A stretch of 34,516 nucleotides of DNA from Nocardioidaceae bacterium (GTDB taxonomy: Bacteria > Actinomycetota > Actinomycetes > Propionibacteriales > Nocardioidaceae), in NCBI GenBank assembly GCA_025934895.1, contig JAICWH010000028.1:1-34516 (forward strand), given 5' to 3'. The translations under genes were made by a program, and so were the position numbers. The notes beneath the pieces were generated by a model. The model was not told where the DNA came from, did not search any database, and worked only from the letters and a program-made list of their open reading frames with translations. Shown here in pieces: positions 23,092 through 31,847 of this stretch; position 1 is the first letter of the stretch, and each line of letters opens with the position of its first letter.

Positions 23092-24669
23092 TCAGCGGGG
23101 CACCCGGACCAGCAGCGTCCCGTGCACGCACACCGCGTGCAGCTCCCGACCGGCGCCGATCGGGTCGCCGTCGAGCTGACGGGGGGTGTCGGCATGGGCC
23201 CGCAGGCTCACCGTCCGGCCGGTCATCCGGTTCACCAGGTCGTCGGTGCGCCGGCCCTTGCGCAGCACGCGTACGGCGAGCGGGATCCAGCTCAGGAACC
23301 GGCTGGGGTGCAGCAGCACCACGTCCAGGACCCCGTCGTCGATGGCCGCGTCGGGCAGCAGCGGCATCCCGGCCTGCAGGTAGCCCACGTTGCCGATCAG
23401 CACCGTGCGGGCCCGGTGCCGGGTCCACTCACCGCCGTCGAGGCGCACGTCCACGCGTACGGCGGGGTACATCATGTTGCGCACCCCCGAGACGACATAG
23501 GCCAGCCAGCCGACCCGCGCCTTGATCTGCTCGTTGGCGCCCTCCATCACGGCCGCGTCCAGACCCATCCCGGCCATCACCATGAAGTGCTCCCCGGCGG
23601 GCAGCCCGTCACCGGAGACCTCGACGAGGTCGATCGCGCGGTCCTGTCCGTGCAGGGCCACGTCGACAGCGGCCTGCAGGTAGAGCGGGATGCCCAGGTT
23701 GCGGGCCAGCAGGTTCCCGGTGCCCGCCGGGACCACTCCGACCGACACGCCGGTGCCGGCGAGCTCCGCGCACACGGTCCGCACGGTGCCGTCGCCGCCG
23801 CAGACCACCACCAGCTCCGCGCCCGCGATGGCGGCCGCCTCGGCCATCGACCGGCCGGGGTCCTCGATGGTGGTGGTGTACCAGGTCGGGGCTCCCCAGC
23901 CCCCCGCAGCGGCGCTGCGCTCGAGCATCGCCCGGAACGCGTCCGCGTCCTCGACCTTGACCGGGTTGAGCACCACCGCCAGCTGCTTGGTGGTCGGGAC
24001 CGGGGTGCTGAAGTCCTCGCGGGGCCTGCTCCGCCGACCCGGCGGGTAGACCACCAGCCCGGTGAACACCCAGAACCCGCCCACGGACCAGCCGGCCATC
24101 ACGTCCGAGGCGTGGTGCACCCCCAGCAAGATCCGGTCCAGCCCGACCAGCAGCGCGAGCCCGAGCGCGACGGCGTACAGCACCCGCCGCAGCCCCCGCC
24201 GGCGCACCAGCAGCAGGGTGAGCACGATGACCACCCCCGCCGCCGCCCCGATCTCGGTCGCGTGACCGGACGGGAACGAGAAGCTTGTCAGCGTGGTCAC
24301 CGGGTCCTGCCACACCGGTCGGTGCCGTCGCAGTTCCCCCTTGAGGACGTACGTCGTCAGCGAAGCCCCCGCCATCACGCCCACCGTCCACACCGCGGCG
24401 CGGACGTGCCTGCGGAACGCCAGCAACCCCGCCGTGAGCACCGTGTAGACGGTCATCGGCACGGTGCCGAACACGACGGCGACGAGCATCAGGAACTGCT
24501 GGGTCGCCTGGTGCCGGTAGGTCCAGCCCTGTGGACCGGAGCCCATGCCGTTGTCGATGGAGTCGAGCTCCCGCACGTCCGCCCGGTAGACGACCGCGAG
24601 CACGACCACCACGAGCAGGCAGAACAGCGCCCCGGCCAGCATCCGGTAGCGGGGCGAGGTGAGCGGCAC
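23092..24669 (-). CDS. PAP2 phosphatase fused to diacylglycerol kinase
   Basis: A 525-residue fusion. Residues 1-210 are a membrane PAP2 phosphatase with several spans and the three active-site motifs KGELRRHRP (110-118), FPSGHAT (132-138) and DRILLGVHHASD (178-189). After a linker, residues of about 228-525 form a lipid kinase catalytic domain with VVVCGGDGT (287-295) and VGVVPAGTGNLLARNLGIP. The kinase domain should lie on the cytoplasmic face. The start is uncertain: GTG 24669 is chosen as the last codon before the hydrophobic start (RMLAGALFCLL); a CATACT box lies about 55 nt upstream. Lipid substrates, phosphatidate/diacylglycerol or polyprenyl, are inferred. Confidence 0.87.
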   Translation of the reverse strand: MPLTSPRYRMLAGALFCLLVVVVLAVVYRADVRELDSIDNGMGSGPQGWTYRHQATQQFLMLVAVVFGTVPMTVYTVLTAGLLAFRRHVRAAVWTVGVMAGASLTTYVLKGELRRHRPVWQDPVTTLTSFSFPSGHATEIGAAAGVVIVLTLLLVRRRGLRRVLYAVALGLALLVGLDRILLGVHHASDVMAGWSVGGFWVFTGLVVYPPGRRSRPREDFSTPVPTTKQLAVVLNPVKVEDADAFRAMLERSAAAGGWGAPTWYTTTIEDPGRSMAEAAAIAGAELVVVCGGDGTVRTVCAELAGTGVSVGVVPAGTGNLLARNLGIPLYLQAAVDVALHGQDRAIDLVEVSGDGLPAGEHFMVMAGMGLDAAVMEGANEQIKARVGWLAYVVSGVRNMMYPAVRVDVRLDGGEWTRHRARTVLIGNVGYLQAGMPLLPDAAIDDGVLDVVLLHPSRFLSWIPLAVRVLRKGRRTDDLVNRMTGRTVSLRAHADTPRQLDGDPIGAGRELHAVCVHGTLLVRVPR

Positions 24670-24785
24670 GGGGTTCCCGTCGGGAGGCGCAGCAGGGGCA
24701 GCGGCGGCGGACGAAGTCGCTCCAGTATGACGGTGCGGGCGGCGACGGCTGCCGCTGACCGGGGACGCCGCGGCCGGCCAACCGA

Positions 24786-24805
24786 CGTGAGGGGGGCACC
24801 TCACG
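24786..24805. promoter_or_regulatory. Inverted repeat overlapping the serS -35 region
   Basis: CGTGAGG and CCTCACG form a perfect 7-bp dyad with a 6-bp centre, ending 5 bp before the serS -10 box. The position suits a repressor or activator site; no specific regulator is claimed. Confidence 0.45.
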
Positions 24806-24810
24806 GCGGT

Positions 24811-24816
24811 TAGGCT
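24811..24816 (+). promoter_or_regulatory. -10 box of serS
   Basis: TAGGCT ends 6 nt before the GTG at 24823, so serS mRNA is predicted to be leaderless, leaving no room for a T-box or other 5' riboregulator. Confidence 0.7.
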
Positions 24817-24822
24817 GGCGCG

Positions 24823-26103
24823 GTGATCGACCCGAAGGTGCTGCGAGACGACCCCGACCGGATCCGTGCGGCTCAGGCCAAGCGGGGCCTGTCCGCGGAC
24901 GTGGTCGACGACGCACTCGCCGCGGACGGCCGCCGTCGGTCGGCGATCGTCGAGTTCGAGCGGCTGCGAGGAGAGCAGAAGACCCTCGGCAGGCAGATCG
25001 CGACCGCGAGCGGCGAGGAGAAGCAGGCCCTTCTCGAGCGGACCAGGCGGCTCTCCGCCGAGGTCAAGGAGGCCGAGGCCGCGCAGTCGCAGGCGGAGGA
25101 GACCTACCGGGCGCTCGTGATGACGATCCCCAACCCGGCCGCCGAGGAGGCGCCCGCGGGTGGCGAGGACGACTACGTGGTTCTCGAGCACGTCGGCAAG
25201 CCACGGGACTTCGAGGCCGAGGGCTTCGAGCCGCGTGACCACGTCGAGCTCGGCCGGCTGCTCGGCGCCATCGACATCGACCGCGGCGCCAAGGTGTCGG
25301 GCGCACGGTTCTACTACCTCACCGGCGTCGGCGCCGACCTCGAGCTCGCGCTGGTGTCCATGGCGATGGACCAGGCCCGCAGGTCCGGGTTCACCACGAT
25401 GATCCCGCCGACCCTGGTCAAGCCCCGGGCCATGGAGGGCACCGGGTTCCTCGGCCAGGCGGCCGACGACGTCTACCGCGTCGAGGGCGAGGACATGTAC
25501 CTCGTCGGCACCTCGGAGGTGCCGCTGGCGGCGTACCACTCCGACGAGATCATGGAGGCCGAGTCCTTGCCGCGCCGCTACGCCGCGTTCAGCCCGTGCT
25601 TCCGCAAGGAGGCAGGGTCCTACGGCAAGGACACGCGCGGCATCATCCGGGTGCACTGGTTCGACAAGGTGGAGATGTTCTCCTACACGACCCTGGACGA
25701 CGCCGCGGCAGAGCACCAGCGCCTGCTGGGCTGGGAGAAGGAGTGGCTCGAGAAGCTGGAGCTGGCCTACCGGGTGATCGACACGGCCGCCGGTGACCTC
25801 GGCCTGTCGGCGCAGCGCAAGTTCGACTGCGAGGCGTGGATCCCGACCCAGGGCCGCTACCGTGAGCTGACCTCGACGTCGAACTGCACGGACTTCCAGA
25901 CCCGGCGGCTCGACATCCGGGGCCGGTTCCCGGACGGCGTGCGGCCGATCGCGACCCTCAACGGCACCCTGGTCGCGATCCCGCGCACCATCGTGGCGAT
26001 CCTCGAGACCCACCAGCAGACGGACGGGTCGGTGCGGGTCCCGACCGCGCTGCAGCCCTATCTGCAGGGCCGTGAGCTCCTCGAACCGGCGTCGAGCCGG
26101 TGA
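24823..26103 (+). CDS. serS: Seryl-tRNA synthetase
   Basis: A 426-residue class II aminoacyl-tRNA synthetase. The N-terminal third is the long antiparallel coiled coil that grips the tRNA-Ser variable arm ([16 protein letters not shown] to [16 protein letters not shown]). The catalytic core follows with motif 2 region [20 protein letters not shown] and HWFDKVEMF, and motif 3 [18 protein letters not shown]. It is the bacterial type, without zinc-site features. GTG 24823 follows the -10 box directly. The stop overlaps the next gene's GTG (GTGA), so serS and the HAD gene are co-translated. Confidence 0.96.
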   Translation: MIDPKVLRDDPDRIRAAQAKRGLSADVVDDALAADGRRRSAIVEFERLRGEQKTLGRQIATASGEEKQALLERTRRLSAEVKEAEAAQSQAEETYRALVMTIPNPAAEEAPAGGEDDYVVLEHVGKPRDFEAEGFEPRDHVELGRLLGAIDIDRGAKVSGARFYYLTGVGADLELALVSMAMDQARRSGFTTMIPPTLVKPRAMEGTGFLGQAADDVYRVEGEDMYLVGTSEVPLAAYHSDEIMEAESLPRRYAAFSPCFRKEAGSYGKDTRGIIRVHWFDKVEMFSYTTLDDAAAEHQRLLGWEKEWLEKLELAYRVIDTAAGDLGLSAQRKFDCEAWIPTQGRYRELTSTSNCTDFQTRRLDIRGRFPDGVRPIATLNGTLVAIPRTIVAILETHQQTDGSVRVPTALQPYLQGRELLEPASSR

Positions 26104-26921
26104 CCTTCACCCCGCGACTGGTGGCGCTCGACATCGACGGCACGCTGTTCAGCAACGTCCCCTCGACCGGCGTGGTCGAGGAGATGATCAGCGGCCCGGT
26201 CCGCGCCGCCGTACGGCGTGCCTACGCCGCCGGCGCGCACGTGGTCCTCGCCACGGGCCGGTCCACGTTCGGGATCACCCACGTCTGGGACCTGCTCGGG
26301 CTGCCCGATGACGGCCGCGCCGTCCTGTCGGTGGCCAGCAACGGGTCCGTCACATTCCGCTACCCGCCGCTCGAGATTCTCGACGCGGTCACCTTCGACG
26401 CGAGCGAGATCGTCGCCATGCTGCTCGAGCACGTGCCGAACGCGGCCGTCGCCGTCGAGGAGGTCGGTGTCGGCTACCGGATCAACCGGCCGTTCCCGGA
26501 CGGGGAGATCACCGGGCGGATGGTGCTGGAGAGCGTCGAGGACCTGGTCGCCGAGCCGGTGACCCGGGTGATCATCCGGGACCCGCACTCCTCGGAGGAG
26601 GAGTTCCTGGAGCTCGCGGAGAAGCTCGGCCTGCACGGCACGAACTACTTCATCGGCTGGACCGCCTGGCTCGACATCGCGCCGGAGGGCGTCTCGAAGG
26701 CGTCCGCGCTCGTCGGGGTCGCCGAGCAGCTGGGGGTCGAGCAGCGAGAGGTCCTCGCGATCGGTGACGGCCGCAACGACATCGAGATGCTGCAGTGGGC
26801 CGGCCGTGGGGTGGCGATGGGGCAGGCCCCGCTGCAGGTCCAGGAGGCCGCCGACGACGTGACCGACACGGTGACCGACGACGGCGTCGCCCGGGAGCTG
26901 AACCGCTGGTTCCGACCGTGA
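26100..26921 (+). CDS. HAD superfamily (Cof-type, IIB) phosphatase, first copy
   Basis: A 273-residue haloacid dehalogenase-type phosphatase. Motif I is LDIDGT with nucleophile Asp11 and Asp13, motif II ATGRS, the lysine motif is GVSKASAL and motif III is [12 protein letters not shown]. The cap region between motifs II and III is of type IIB, as in sugar-phosphate phosphatases. Substrate cannot be assigned. It is translationally coupled to serS and followed after 77 bp by a second gene of the same family, about equally long. Confidence 0.9.
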   Translation: MTFTPRLVALDIDGTLFSNVPSTGVVEEMISGPVRAAVRRAYAAGAHVVLATGRSTFGITHVWDLLGLPDDGRAVLSVASNGSVTFRYPPLEILDAVTFDASEIVAMLLEHVPNAAVAVEEVGVGYRINRPFPDGEITGRMVLESVEDLVAEPVTRVIIRDPHSSEEEFLELAEKLGLHGTNYFIGWTAWLDIAPEGVSKASALVGVAEQLGVEQREVLAIGDGRNDIEMLQWAGRGVAMGQAPLQVQEAADDVTDTVTDDGVARELNRWFRP

Positions 26922-26998
26922 CCGTCCGGTGACGGCCTGATGCGCGACCGGGGCCGGCGAGCGGTGGTCCGCACGGCCGTCTCCTTGCTGGAGCGGGC

Positions 26999-27805
26999 GT
27001 GAGGGTGCGGCCGTCCCAGCTGCGGCTGGTGGCCACGGACCTGGACGGCACCCTGCTGCACAGCGACGGCACCATCACCGAGCGCACAGCGGCGACGCTG
27101 GAGGCGGTCGAGGCGCTCGGGGTCACCGTGGTCTTCGTGACCGGGCGACCGGTGCGCTGGATGGTGGACCTGTGGCAGCACGTGGGCGAGCACGGCCTGG
27201 CCATCTGCTCCAACGGCGGCATCGTCTACGACGTCCCCACGCGCGCTGTGCGCATCGCCCGGCCGATCCGCCGGGAGGTGGCCCTCGAGGTGGCGGACCT
27301 GATGCGGGCGGCCGTGCCTGGCACGACGTTCGGGGTGGAGCGGATCAGCGGGTTCGGCAGGGAGCCCGGGTTCATGGAACAGCACGCGGTGCCCGACGAC
27401 GTGAAGGTGGGGTTCCTGCCCGAACTGCTCGACGACGTCGCGGTCAAGATGCTGGCGCGTCACGAGGAGATGGCGCCCGAGGCGTTCTGGGCGGAGACCG
27501 AGCGCGTGGTCGGGCATCTGGTCACCACCACGTGGTCCTCGCTCGGTGCGCTCGTGGAGATCAGCGCCGCGGGCGTCACCAAGGCCAGCACCCTGGCGCT
27601 GCTGTGCGAGGAGCTGGGGGTGACGGCCGAGGAGGTCGTGGCCTTCGGGGACATGCCCAACGACCTGGCGATGCTCGAGTGGGCCGGGTGCTCCTACGCC
27701 ATGTCGAACGGGCATCCCAGCGTCCTCGAGCTGGCCGGAAACACTGCTCCGGCGAACGTCGACGATGGCGTGGCGACGGTCCTGCAGGAGCTGTTCGGGC
27801 TCTGA
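26999..27805 (+). CDS. HAD superfamily (Cof-type, IIB) phosphatase, second copy
   Basis: A 268-residue paralogue of the preceding gene. Motif I is TDLDGT with Asp14 and Asp16, motif II VTGRP, the lysine motif GVTKASTL and motif III AFGDMPNDLAMLEW. ICSNGG and ISAAGVTKA are typical of the Cof group. GTG 26999 is supported by GGAG 5 nt upstream. The pair may be an old duplication dephosphorylating different sugar or cofactor phosphates; the sequence alone does not identify them. Confidence 0.9.
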   Translation: MRVRPSQLRLVATDLDGTLLHSDGTITERTAATLEAVEALGVTVVFVTGRPVRWMVDLWQHVGEHGLAICSNGGIVYDVPTRAVRIARPIRREVALEVADLMRAAVPGTTFGVERISGFGREPGFMEQHAVPDDVKVGFLPELLDDVAVKMLARHEEMAPEAFWAETERVVGHLVTTTWSSLGALVEISAAGVTKASTLALLCEELGVTAEEVVAFGDMPNDLAMLEWAGCSYAMSNGHPSVLELAGNTAPANVDDGVATVLQELFGL

Positions 27806-27855
27806 TCCGGCCACTCGGACATGCGGTTGTTCCCGCGGACGGGCGTTTCGGGGCG

Positions 27856-27900
27856 CCGGAAGGGGAGTTGCATGTCGGTCTGGCCGCGTCCCCCTTCCGG
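27856..27900 (+). terminator. Long-stem hairpin in the gap before the 91-residue gene
   Basis: CCGGAAGGGG (27856-27865) pairs perfectly with CCCCTTCCGG (27891-27900) around a 25-nt loop. A second perfect hairpin, GGCCCC-ATC-GGGGCC, follows at 27925-27939. They may terminate the HAD transcript or form a structured leader for the next gene. Confidence 0.5.
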
Positions 27901-27986
27901 AAAGCCCGATTCCGCGCAAGACTCGGCCCCATCGGGGCCAGCTCCGACCCCCAGCGCTCGTCGACCCTCAACCGGGAGGTCCGTGG

Positions 27987-28262
27987 ATGCCAGCTCAGGA
28001 CGCGGTCACAGCCACCCGCGAGGCGCTCGCCACCCTCGCCGCGGCCGTGCTGCAGATCCGCAACGAGTACGGCGACACGCTCGGCGTCCGGCGGCTCGCC
28101 TCCGACGTGGACCGGCTCGCCGAGGCGCTCGACCAGCTCGGGGACCCCCAACCGGGTCACCGTCCCGCGGTCAGCGCCGAGGAGATGATCCTGATCCCCG
28201 ACGAGGCCTACGACGAGAGCATGTGGCGCGACGCACAGTCAGAGACGCATCTGGGGCAGTAA
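27987..28262 (+). CDS. Small hypothetical protein upstream of sdhC
   Basis: A 91-residue acidic soluble protein, not recognised. It begins MPAQDAVTATREALATLAAA and appears helical (LRQIRNEYG-like LQIRNEYGDTLGVRRLASDV, then RLAEALDQLG), with an acidic C-terminus AEEMILIPDEAYDESMW. GGGAGG lies 7 nt before the ATG at 27987, one of the best ribosome binding sites in the window, which supports it as a real gene with a leadered message. Its stop codon sits in the loop of a hairpin. Proximity to sdh suggests, but does not show, a respiratory link. Confidence 0.65.
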   Translation: MPAQDAVTATREALATLAAAVLQIRNEYGDTLGVRRLASDVDRLAEALDQLGDPQPGHRPAVSAEEMILIPDEAYDESMWRDAQSETHLGQ

Positions 28263-28276
28263 AGTGCCCCATGATG
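28247..28276 (+). terminator. Hairpin enclosing the stop codon of the small gene
   Basis: TGGGGCA (28252-28258) pairs with TGCCCCA (28265-28271) around GTAAAG, which contains the TAA stop. After a one-base bulge, CATC and GATG extend the stem. It could separate this gene from sdh or attenuate read-through. Confidence 0.5.
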
Positions 28277-28309
28277 TGACCTGTGTGGTGAAGTTGGCGC
28301 GCCCGCCCC

Positions 28310-28327
28310 GGACGTCGAAGGACGTCC
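28310..28327 (+). promoter_or_regulatory. Stem-loop in the sdhC leader
   Basis: GGACGTC, a GAAG loop and GACGTCC form a perfect 7-bp hairpin 25 nt before the sdhC ATG. No strong ribosome binding site follows; TAGGTA at 28341-28346 might be a -10 or a weak ribosome site. Confidence 0.4.
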
Positions 28328-28352
28328 ACCGAGAAAGTAGGTAGTCGCACAT

Positions 28353-29138
28353 ATGTCCTACGGCGTCCGCAGCCCCGGCCGCGCCCAGATCGAGCAGAAG
28401 ACGCTGCGCCAGGACAGGTGGTGGCTCTACCCTGCGGTGACGTTCACCGTCTTCATGGCGTTCATCGTCTACGCGACCTGGCGGGCCTTCGCCGGCCACG
28501 ACTACTACTCGGCGCCGTACCTCTCACCGTTCTACTCGCCGTGCCTGGGCAGCTGTGTCAAGGGCTCCTCCGACTTCGGTCAGCCGTTCGGCTGGTGGCC
28601 CCTGTCGGCGGCGCTGATCGTGCTGATCTTCCCGCTCGGGTTCCGGATGAGCTGCTACTACTACCGCAAGGCCTACTACCGCTCGTTCTGGCTCAGCCCA
28701 CCGGCCTGCGGGGTCGCCGAGCCGCACACGAAGTACACCGGGGAGTCGCGCTTCCCCTTGATCCTCAACAACATCCACCGCTACTTCTTCTACGCCGCGG
28801 TGCTGGTCGCGGTGGTGCTCAGCTACGACGCGGTGCTGGCATTCCGCGACGCGACGGGGCACTGGGGGCACATGGGCCTGGGCACCCTGGTGCTGGTCGT
28901 GAACGTGGTGCTGATCTGGGCCTACACCCTGGGCTGCCACTCCTGCCGGCACGCAGTCGGTGGCCGGCTGCGGCACTTCTCCAAGCACCCGCTGCGCTAC
29001 AAGGCCTGGACCCTGGTCTCCAAGCTCAACGCCAACCATGCGCGCTACGCCTGGCTGTCGCTGTTCTCGGTCGCGCTCGCCGACCTCTACGTCTACCTGC
29101 TCGCCATTGGCGCCTTCTCCGACCCGAGGTTCTTCTAG
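28353..29138 (+). CDS. sdhC: Succinate dehydrogenase membrane anchor subunit (Sdh1 type)
   Basis: A 261-residue integral membrane protein with about five spans. It resembles the single large anchor of the mycobacterial Sdh1 complex (Rv0249c type) more than the paired SdhC/SdhD subunits. Candidate haem or quinone-site residues are His in NNIHRYFFYA and His in LGCHSCRHAVGG. A conserved Cys-containing loop FYSPCLGSCVKG lies between spans 1 and 2, on the predicted outer side. It is the first gene of sdhCAB, with sdhA starting one base after its stop. Confidence 0.87.
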   Translation: MSYGVRSPGRAQIEQKTLRQDRWWLYPAVTFTVFMAFIVYATWRAFAGHDYYSAPYLSPFYSPCLGSCVKGSSDFGQPFGWWPLSAALIVLIFPLGFRMSCYYYRKAYYRSFWLSPPACGVAEPHTKYTGESRFPLILNNIHRYFFYAAVLVAVVLSYDAVLAFRDATGHWGHMGLGTLVLVVNVVLIWAYTLGCHSCRHAVGGRLRHFSKHPLRYKAWTLVSKLNANHARYAWLSLFSVALADLYVYLLAIGAFSDPRFF

Positions 29139-29139
29139 G

Positions 29140-31017
29140 ATGTCCCACATCAGTCAGCAGCCGGACGAACGTCACCCGATGACCGGCAACCGGATGGACT
29201 CGGGAGACGACACCGGCTTCGAGCGCCACGAGTACGACGTGGTGGTGATCGGCGCCGGCGGAGCGGGGCTGCGGGCCGCGATCGCCGCCCACGACGCGGG
29301 GGCGCGGGTCGCTATCGTCTGCAAGTCCCTGCTGGGCAAGGCGCACACGGTGATGGCCGAGGGTGGCATCGCCGCGTCGATGGGCAACGTCTACCCCGAC
29401 GACAACTGGCGCGTGCACTTTCGCGACACGATGCGCGGTGGCAAGATGCTCAACAACTGGCGGATGGCACAGCTGCACGCGCAGGAGGCCCCCGAGCGGG
29501 TGCTCGAGCTCGAGGAGTGGGGCGCGCTGTTCGACCGCACCCCCGAGGGGCTGATCTCGCAGCGCGACTTCGGCGGCCACAAATACGCCCGGCTCGCGCA
29601 CGTCGGCGACCGCACCGGCCTGGAGATGATCAGGACCCTGCAGCAGCATGCGGTCTCGCTCGGCATCGACGTGTTCATGGAGTGCACGGTCACCGACATC
29701 TTCAAGGATGGCGACGCGGTGGCGGGGGCGTTCGCCTACTGGCGGGAGACCGGGCGCTTCGTGGTCTTCGACGCCCCGGCCGTCGTCCTCGCCACCGGGG
29801 GGATCGGCAAGTCCTACCAGGTGACGTCCAACTCCTGGGAGTACACCGGCGACGGGCACGCGCTCGCGATGAAGACCGGGGCCTCGCTGATCAACATGGA
29901 GTTCGTGCAGTTCCACCCCACCGGGATGGTCTGGCCGCCGTCGGTCAAAGGCATCCTGGTCACCGAGTCGGTGCGGGGTGACGGGGGTGCGCTGAAGAAC
30001 TCCGAGGGCAACCGGTTCATGTTCGACTACATCCCGGAGTACTTCAAGTCCGAGACGGCCGACTCGGTCGAGGAGGCCGAGGGCTGGTACGCCGACAAGA
30101 AGAACAACCGCCGCCCGCCGGAGCTGCTGCCGCGCGACGAGGTGGCCAGGGCGATCAACTCCGAGATCAAGGCGGGCCGCGGGTCACCGCACGGCGGGGT
30201 GTTCCTGGACATCGCGTCACGCCGCGACGCGGACTTCATCAAGCGCCGACTGCCCTCGATGTACCACCAGTTCAAGGAGCTCGCCGACGTCGACATCACC
30301 GCGGAGCCGATGGAGGTCGGCCCCACCTGCCACTACGTGATGGGCGGGGTCGAGGTGGACGCCGACACCGAGCAGAGCAGGGTCCCCGGGCTGTACGCCG
30401 CGGGGGAGGTCGCCGGCGGGATGCACGGCTCCAACAGGCTCGGCGGCAACTCGCTCTCGGACCTGCTGGTGTTCGGGCGTCGGGCCGGTGAGAGCGCGGC
30501 CGCCTACGTGCAAGGCCTCAAGGACGTCCGGCCGCGGATCGTGGCGGACGACGTCAGGCTGGCCGCCCGGACCGCCCTCGCCCCCTTCGCGATCGAGAAC
30601 GGCGGTGAGAACCCCTACACGATCCAGAAGGACCTCCAGGACGTCATGCAGCGCCTGGTCGGGATCATCCGCAAGGCCGAGGAGCTCGAGGAGTCCCTCG
30701 AGGAGATCCAGAAGCTCAAGGACCGGGCCACCCGGCTGTCGGTGGAGGGTCACCGGCAGTACAACCCCGGCTGGCACCTGGCGATCGACCTGACCAACAT
30801 GCTCATCGTGTGCGAGTGCATCGCCAAGGCGGCGCTCGAGCGCAAGGAGTCGCGCGGCGGCCACACCCGCGACGACTACCCCGGTCCCGACGACAGCTGG
30901 GGTCAGGTGAACCTCGTGCTGACGCTCGCCGGCGGGGACTACTCGGCACCCGTCGACCTGGAGCACAAGCCGCTGCCGCAGATGCCCGACGACCTGAGGG
31001 AGCTGTTCGACCAGTGA
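29140..31017 (+). CDS. sdhA: Succinate dehydrogenase flavoprotein subunit
   Basis: A 625-residue flavoprotein oxidising succinate to fumarate. The Rossmann GAGGAG is at 38-43 and His69 in AHTVMAEGGI matches the histidine that binds FAD covalently. Substrate-site motifs follow: FVQFHPTG, TESVRGDGG, GPTCHYVMGGVEVD and GSNRLGGNSLSDLLVFGRRAG. The C-terminal helical region with GWHLAIDLTNML is of the Sdh1 branch. ATG 29140 gives an extra 30-residue polar N-terminus; ATG 29179 or 29194 are possible alternatives with no better ribosome site. Confidence 0.95.
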   Translation: MSHISQQPDERHPMTGNRMDSGDDTGFERHEYDVVVIGAGGAGLRAAIAAHDAGARVAIVCKSLLGKAHTVMAEGGIAASMGNVYPDDNWRVHFRDTMRGGKMLNNWRMAQLHAQEAPERVLELEEWGALFDRTPEGLISQRDFGGHKYARLAHVGDRTGLEMIRTLQQHAVSLGIDVFMECTVTDIFKDGDAVAGAFAYWRETGRFVVFDAPAVVLATGGIGKSYQVTSNSWEYTGDGHALAMKTGASLINMEFVQFHPTGMVWPPSVKGILVTESVRGDGGALKNSEGNRFMFDYIPEYFKSETADSVEEAEGWYADKKNNRRPPELLPRDEVARAINSEIKAGRGSPHGGVFLDIASRRDADFIKRRLPSMYHQFKELADVDITAEPMEVGPTCHYVMGGVEVDADTEQSRVPGLYAAGEVAGGMHGSNRLGGNSLSDLLVFGRRAGESAAAYVQGLKDVRPRIVADDVRLAARTALAPFAIENGGENPYTIQKDLQDVMQRLVGIIRKAEELEESLEEIQKLKDRATRLSVEGHRQYNPGWHLAIDLTNMLIVCECIAKAALERKESRGGHTRDDYPGPDDSWGQVNLVLTLAGGDYSAPVDLEHKPLPQMPDDLRELFDQ

Positions 31018-31048
31018 CCCGCACGACCACCCGGATGGAGCACCACTG

Positions 31049-31813
31049 ATGGGCTACGACCTGAGACTCCGTGTCTGGCGCGGCGACAGGAGCGGTGGTC
31101 AGCTCGGCGACTACAGCGTCCCGGTGGAGGAGGGCGAGGTCGTCCTCGACGCCATCCACCGGCTGCAGGCCACCCAGGCGGGTGACCTCGCCGTGCGCTG
31201 GAACTGCAAGGCCGGCAAGTGCGGGTCGTGCAGCGCCGAGATCAACGGCCGCCCGCGGCTGATGTGCATGACGCGGCTCTCCGACTTCGAGGAGAGCGAG
31301 ACCATCACCGTCACCCCGGTGCGCACCTTCCCGGTGATCCGGGACCTGGTCACCGACGTGTCCTTCAACTACGAGAAGGCCAAGCAGGTTCCGGCGGTCA
31401 AGCTGACCCCGCGTGACCCCGACGGCAAGCGCCGGATGATGCAGGTCGACGTGGAGCGGGGCCAGGAGTTCCGCAAGTGCATCGAGTGCTTCCTGTGCCA
31501 GAACGTCTGTCACGTCGTACGCGACCATGAGGAGAACAAGGAGGCCTTCGCCGGCCCTCGGCACTTCCTGCGCTACGCCGAGCTCGACATGCACCCCCTG
31601 GACACCCACGACCGGCGCAAGCTGGCCCAGGACGTCGCCGGGCTCGGGATGTGCAACATCACGAAGTGCTGCACCGAGGTGTGCCCGGAGGGGATCCACA
31701 TCACGGACAACGCGATCATCCCCATGAAGGAACGCGTCGTGGACCGCAAGTTCGACCCGGTCACCTGGCTCGGCTCCAAGATCGGCCGCCGCGACCCCCG
31801 CGACGAGGTCTAG
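31049..31813 (+). CDS. sdhB: Succinate dehydrogenase iron-sulfur subunit
   Basis: A 254-residue electron-transfer subunit. The N-terminal ferredoxin domain binds [2Fe-2S] through Cys53, 58, 61 and 73 (CKAGKCGSC and LMC). The C-terminal domain has the [4Fe-4S] set CIECFLCQNVC at 144-154 and the remaining cluster cysteines in CNITKCCTEVCPEG at 202-212. It passes electrons from SdhA to quinone at the SdhC anchor. GGAG lies 8 nt before the ATG. The 31-bp gap after sdhA contains no hairpin, so the three genes form one operon. Confidence 0.95.
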   Translation: MGYDLRLRVWRGDRSGGQLGDYSVPVEEGEVVLDAIHRLQATQAGDLAVRWNCKAGKCGSCSAEINGRPRLMCMTRLSDFEESETITVTPVRTFPVIRDLVTDVSFNYEKAKQVPAVKLTPRDPDGKRRMMQVDVERGQEFRKCIECFLCQNVCHVVRDHEENKEAFAGPRHFLRYAELDMHPLDTHDRRKLAQDVAGLGMCNITKCCTEVCPEGIHITDNAIIPMKERVVDRKFDPVTWLGSKIGRRDPRDEV

Positions 31814-31847
31814 CCGCGCCCTCGTCGCAGCCCGGCCGAGGCGTCGC

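Noticed and set aside
22012-24813. 933-codon plus-strand open frame
   Set aside because: Shadow of the hydrolase and PAP2-kinase genes; no family motifs and a low-complexity composition.
24670-24822. T-box or other riboswitch ahead of serS
   Set aside because: The -10 box is 6 nt before the start codon, so no leader RNA exists to hold one.
28272-28300. CRP/GlxR-type operator before sdhC
   Set aside because: TGTGAC is present, but the second half-site TCACA is missing at the required spacing.
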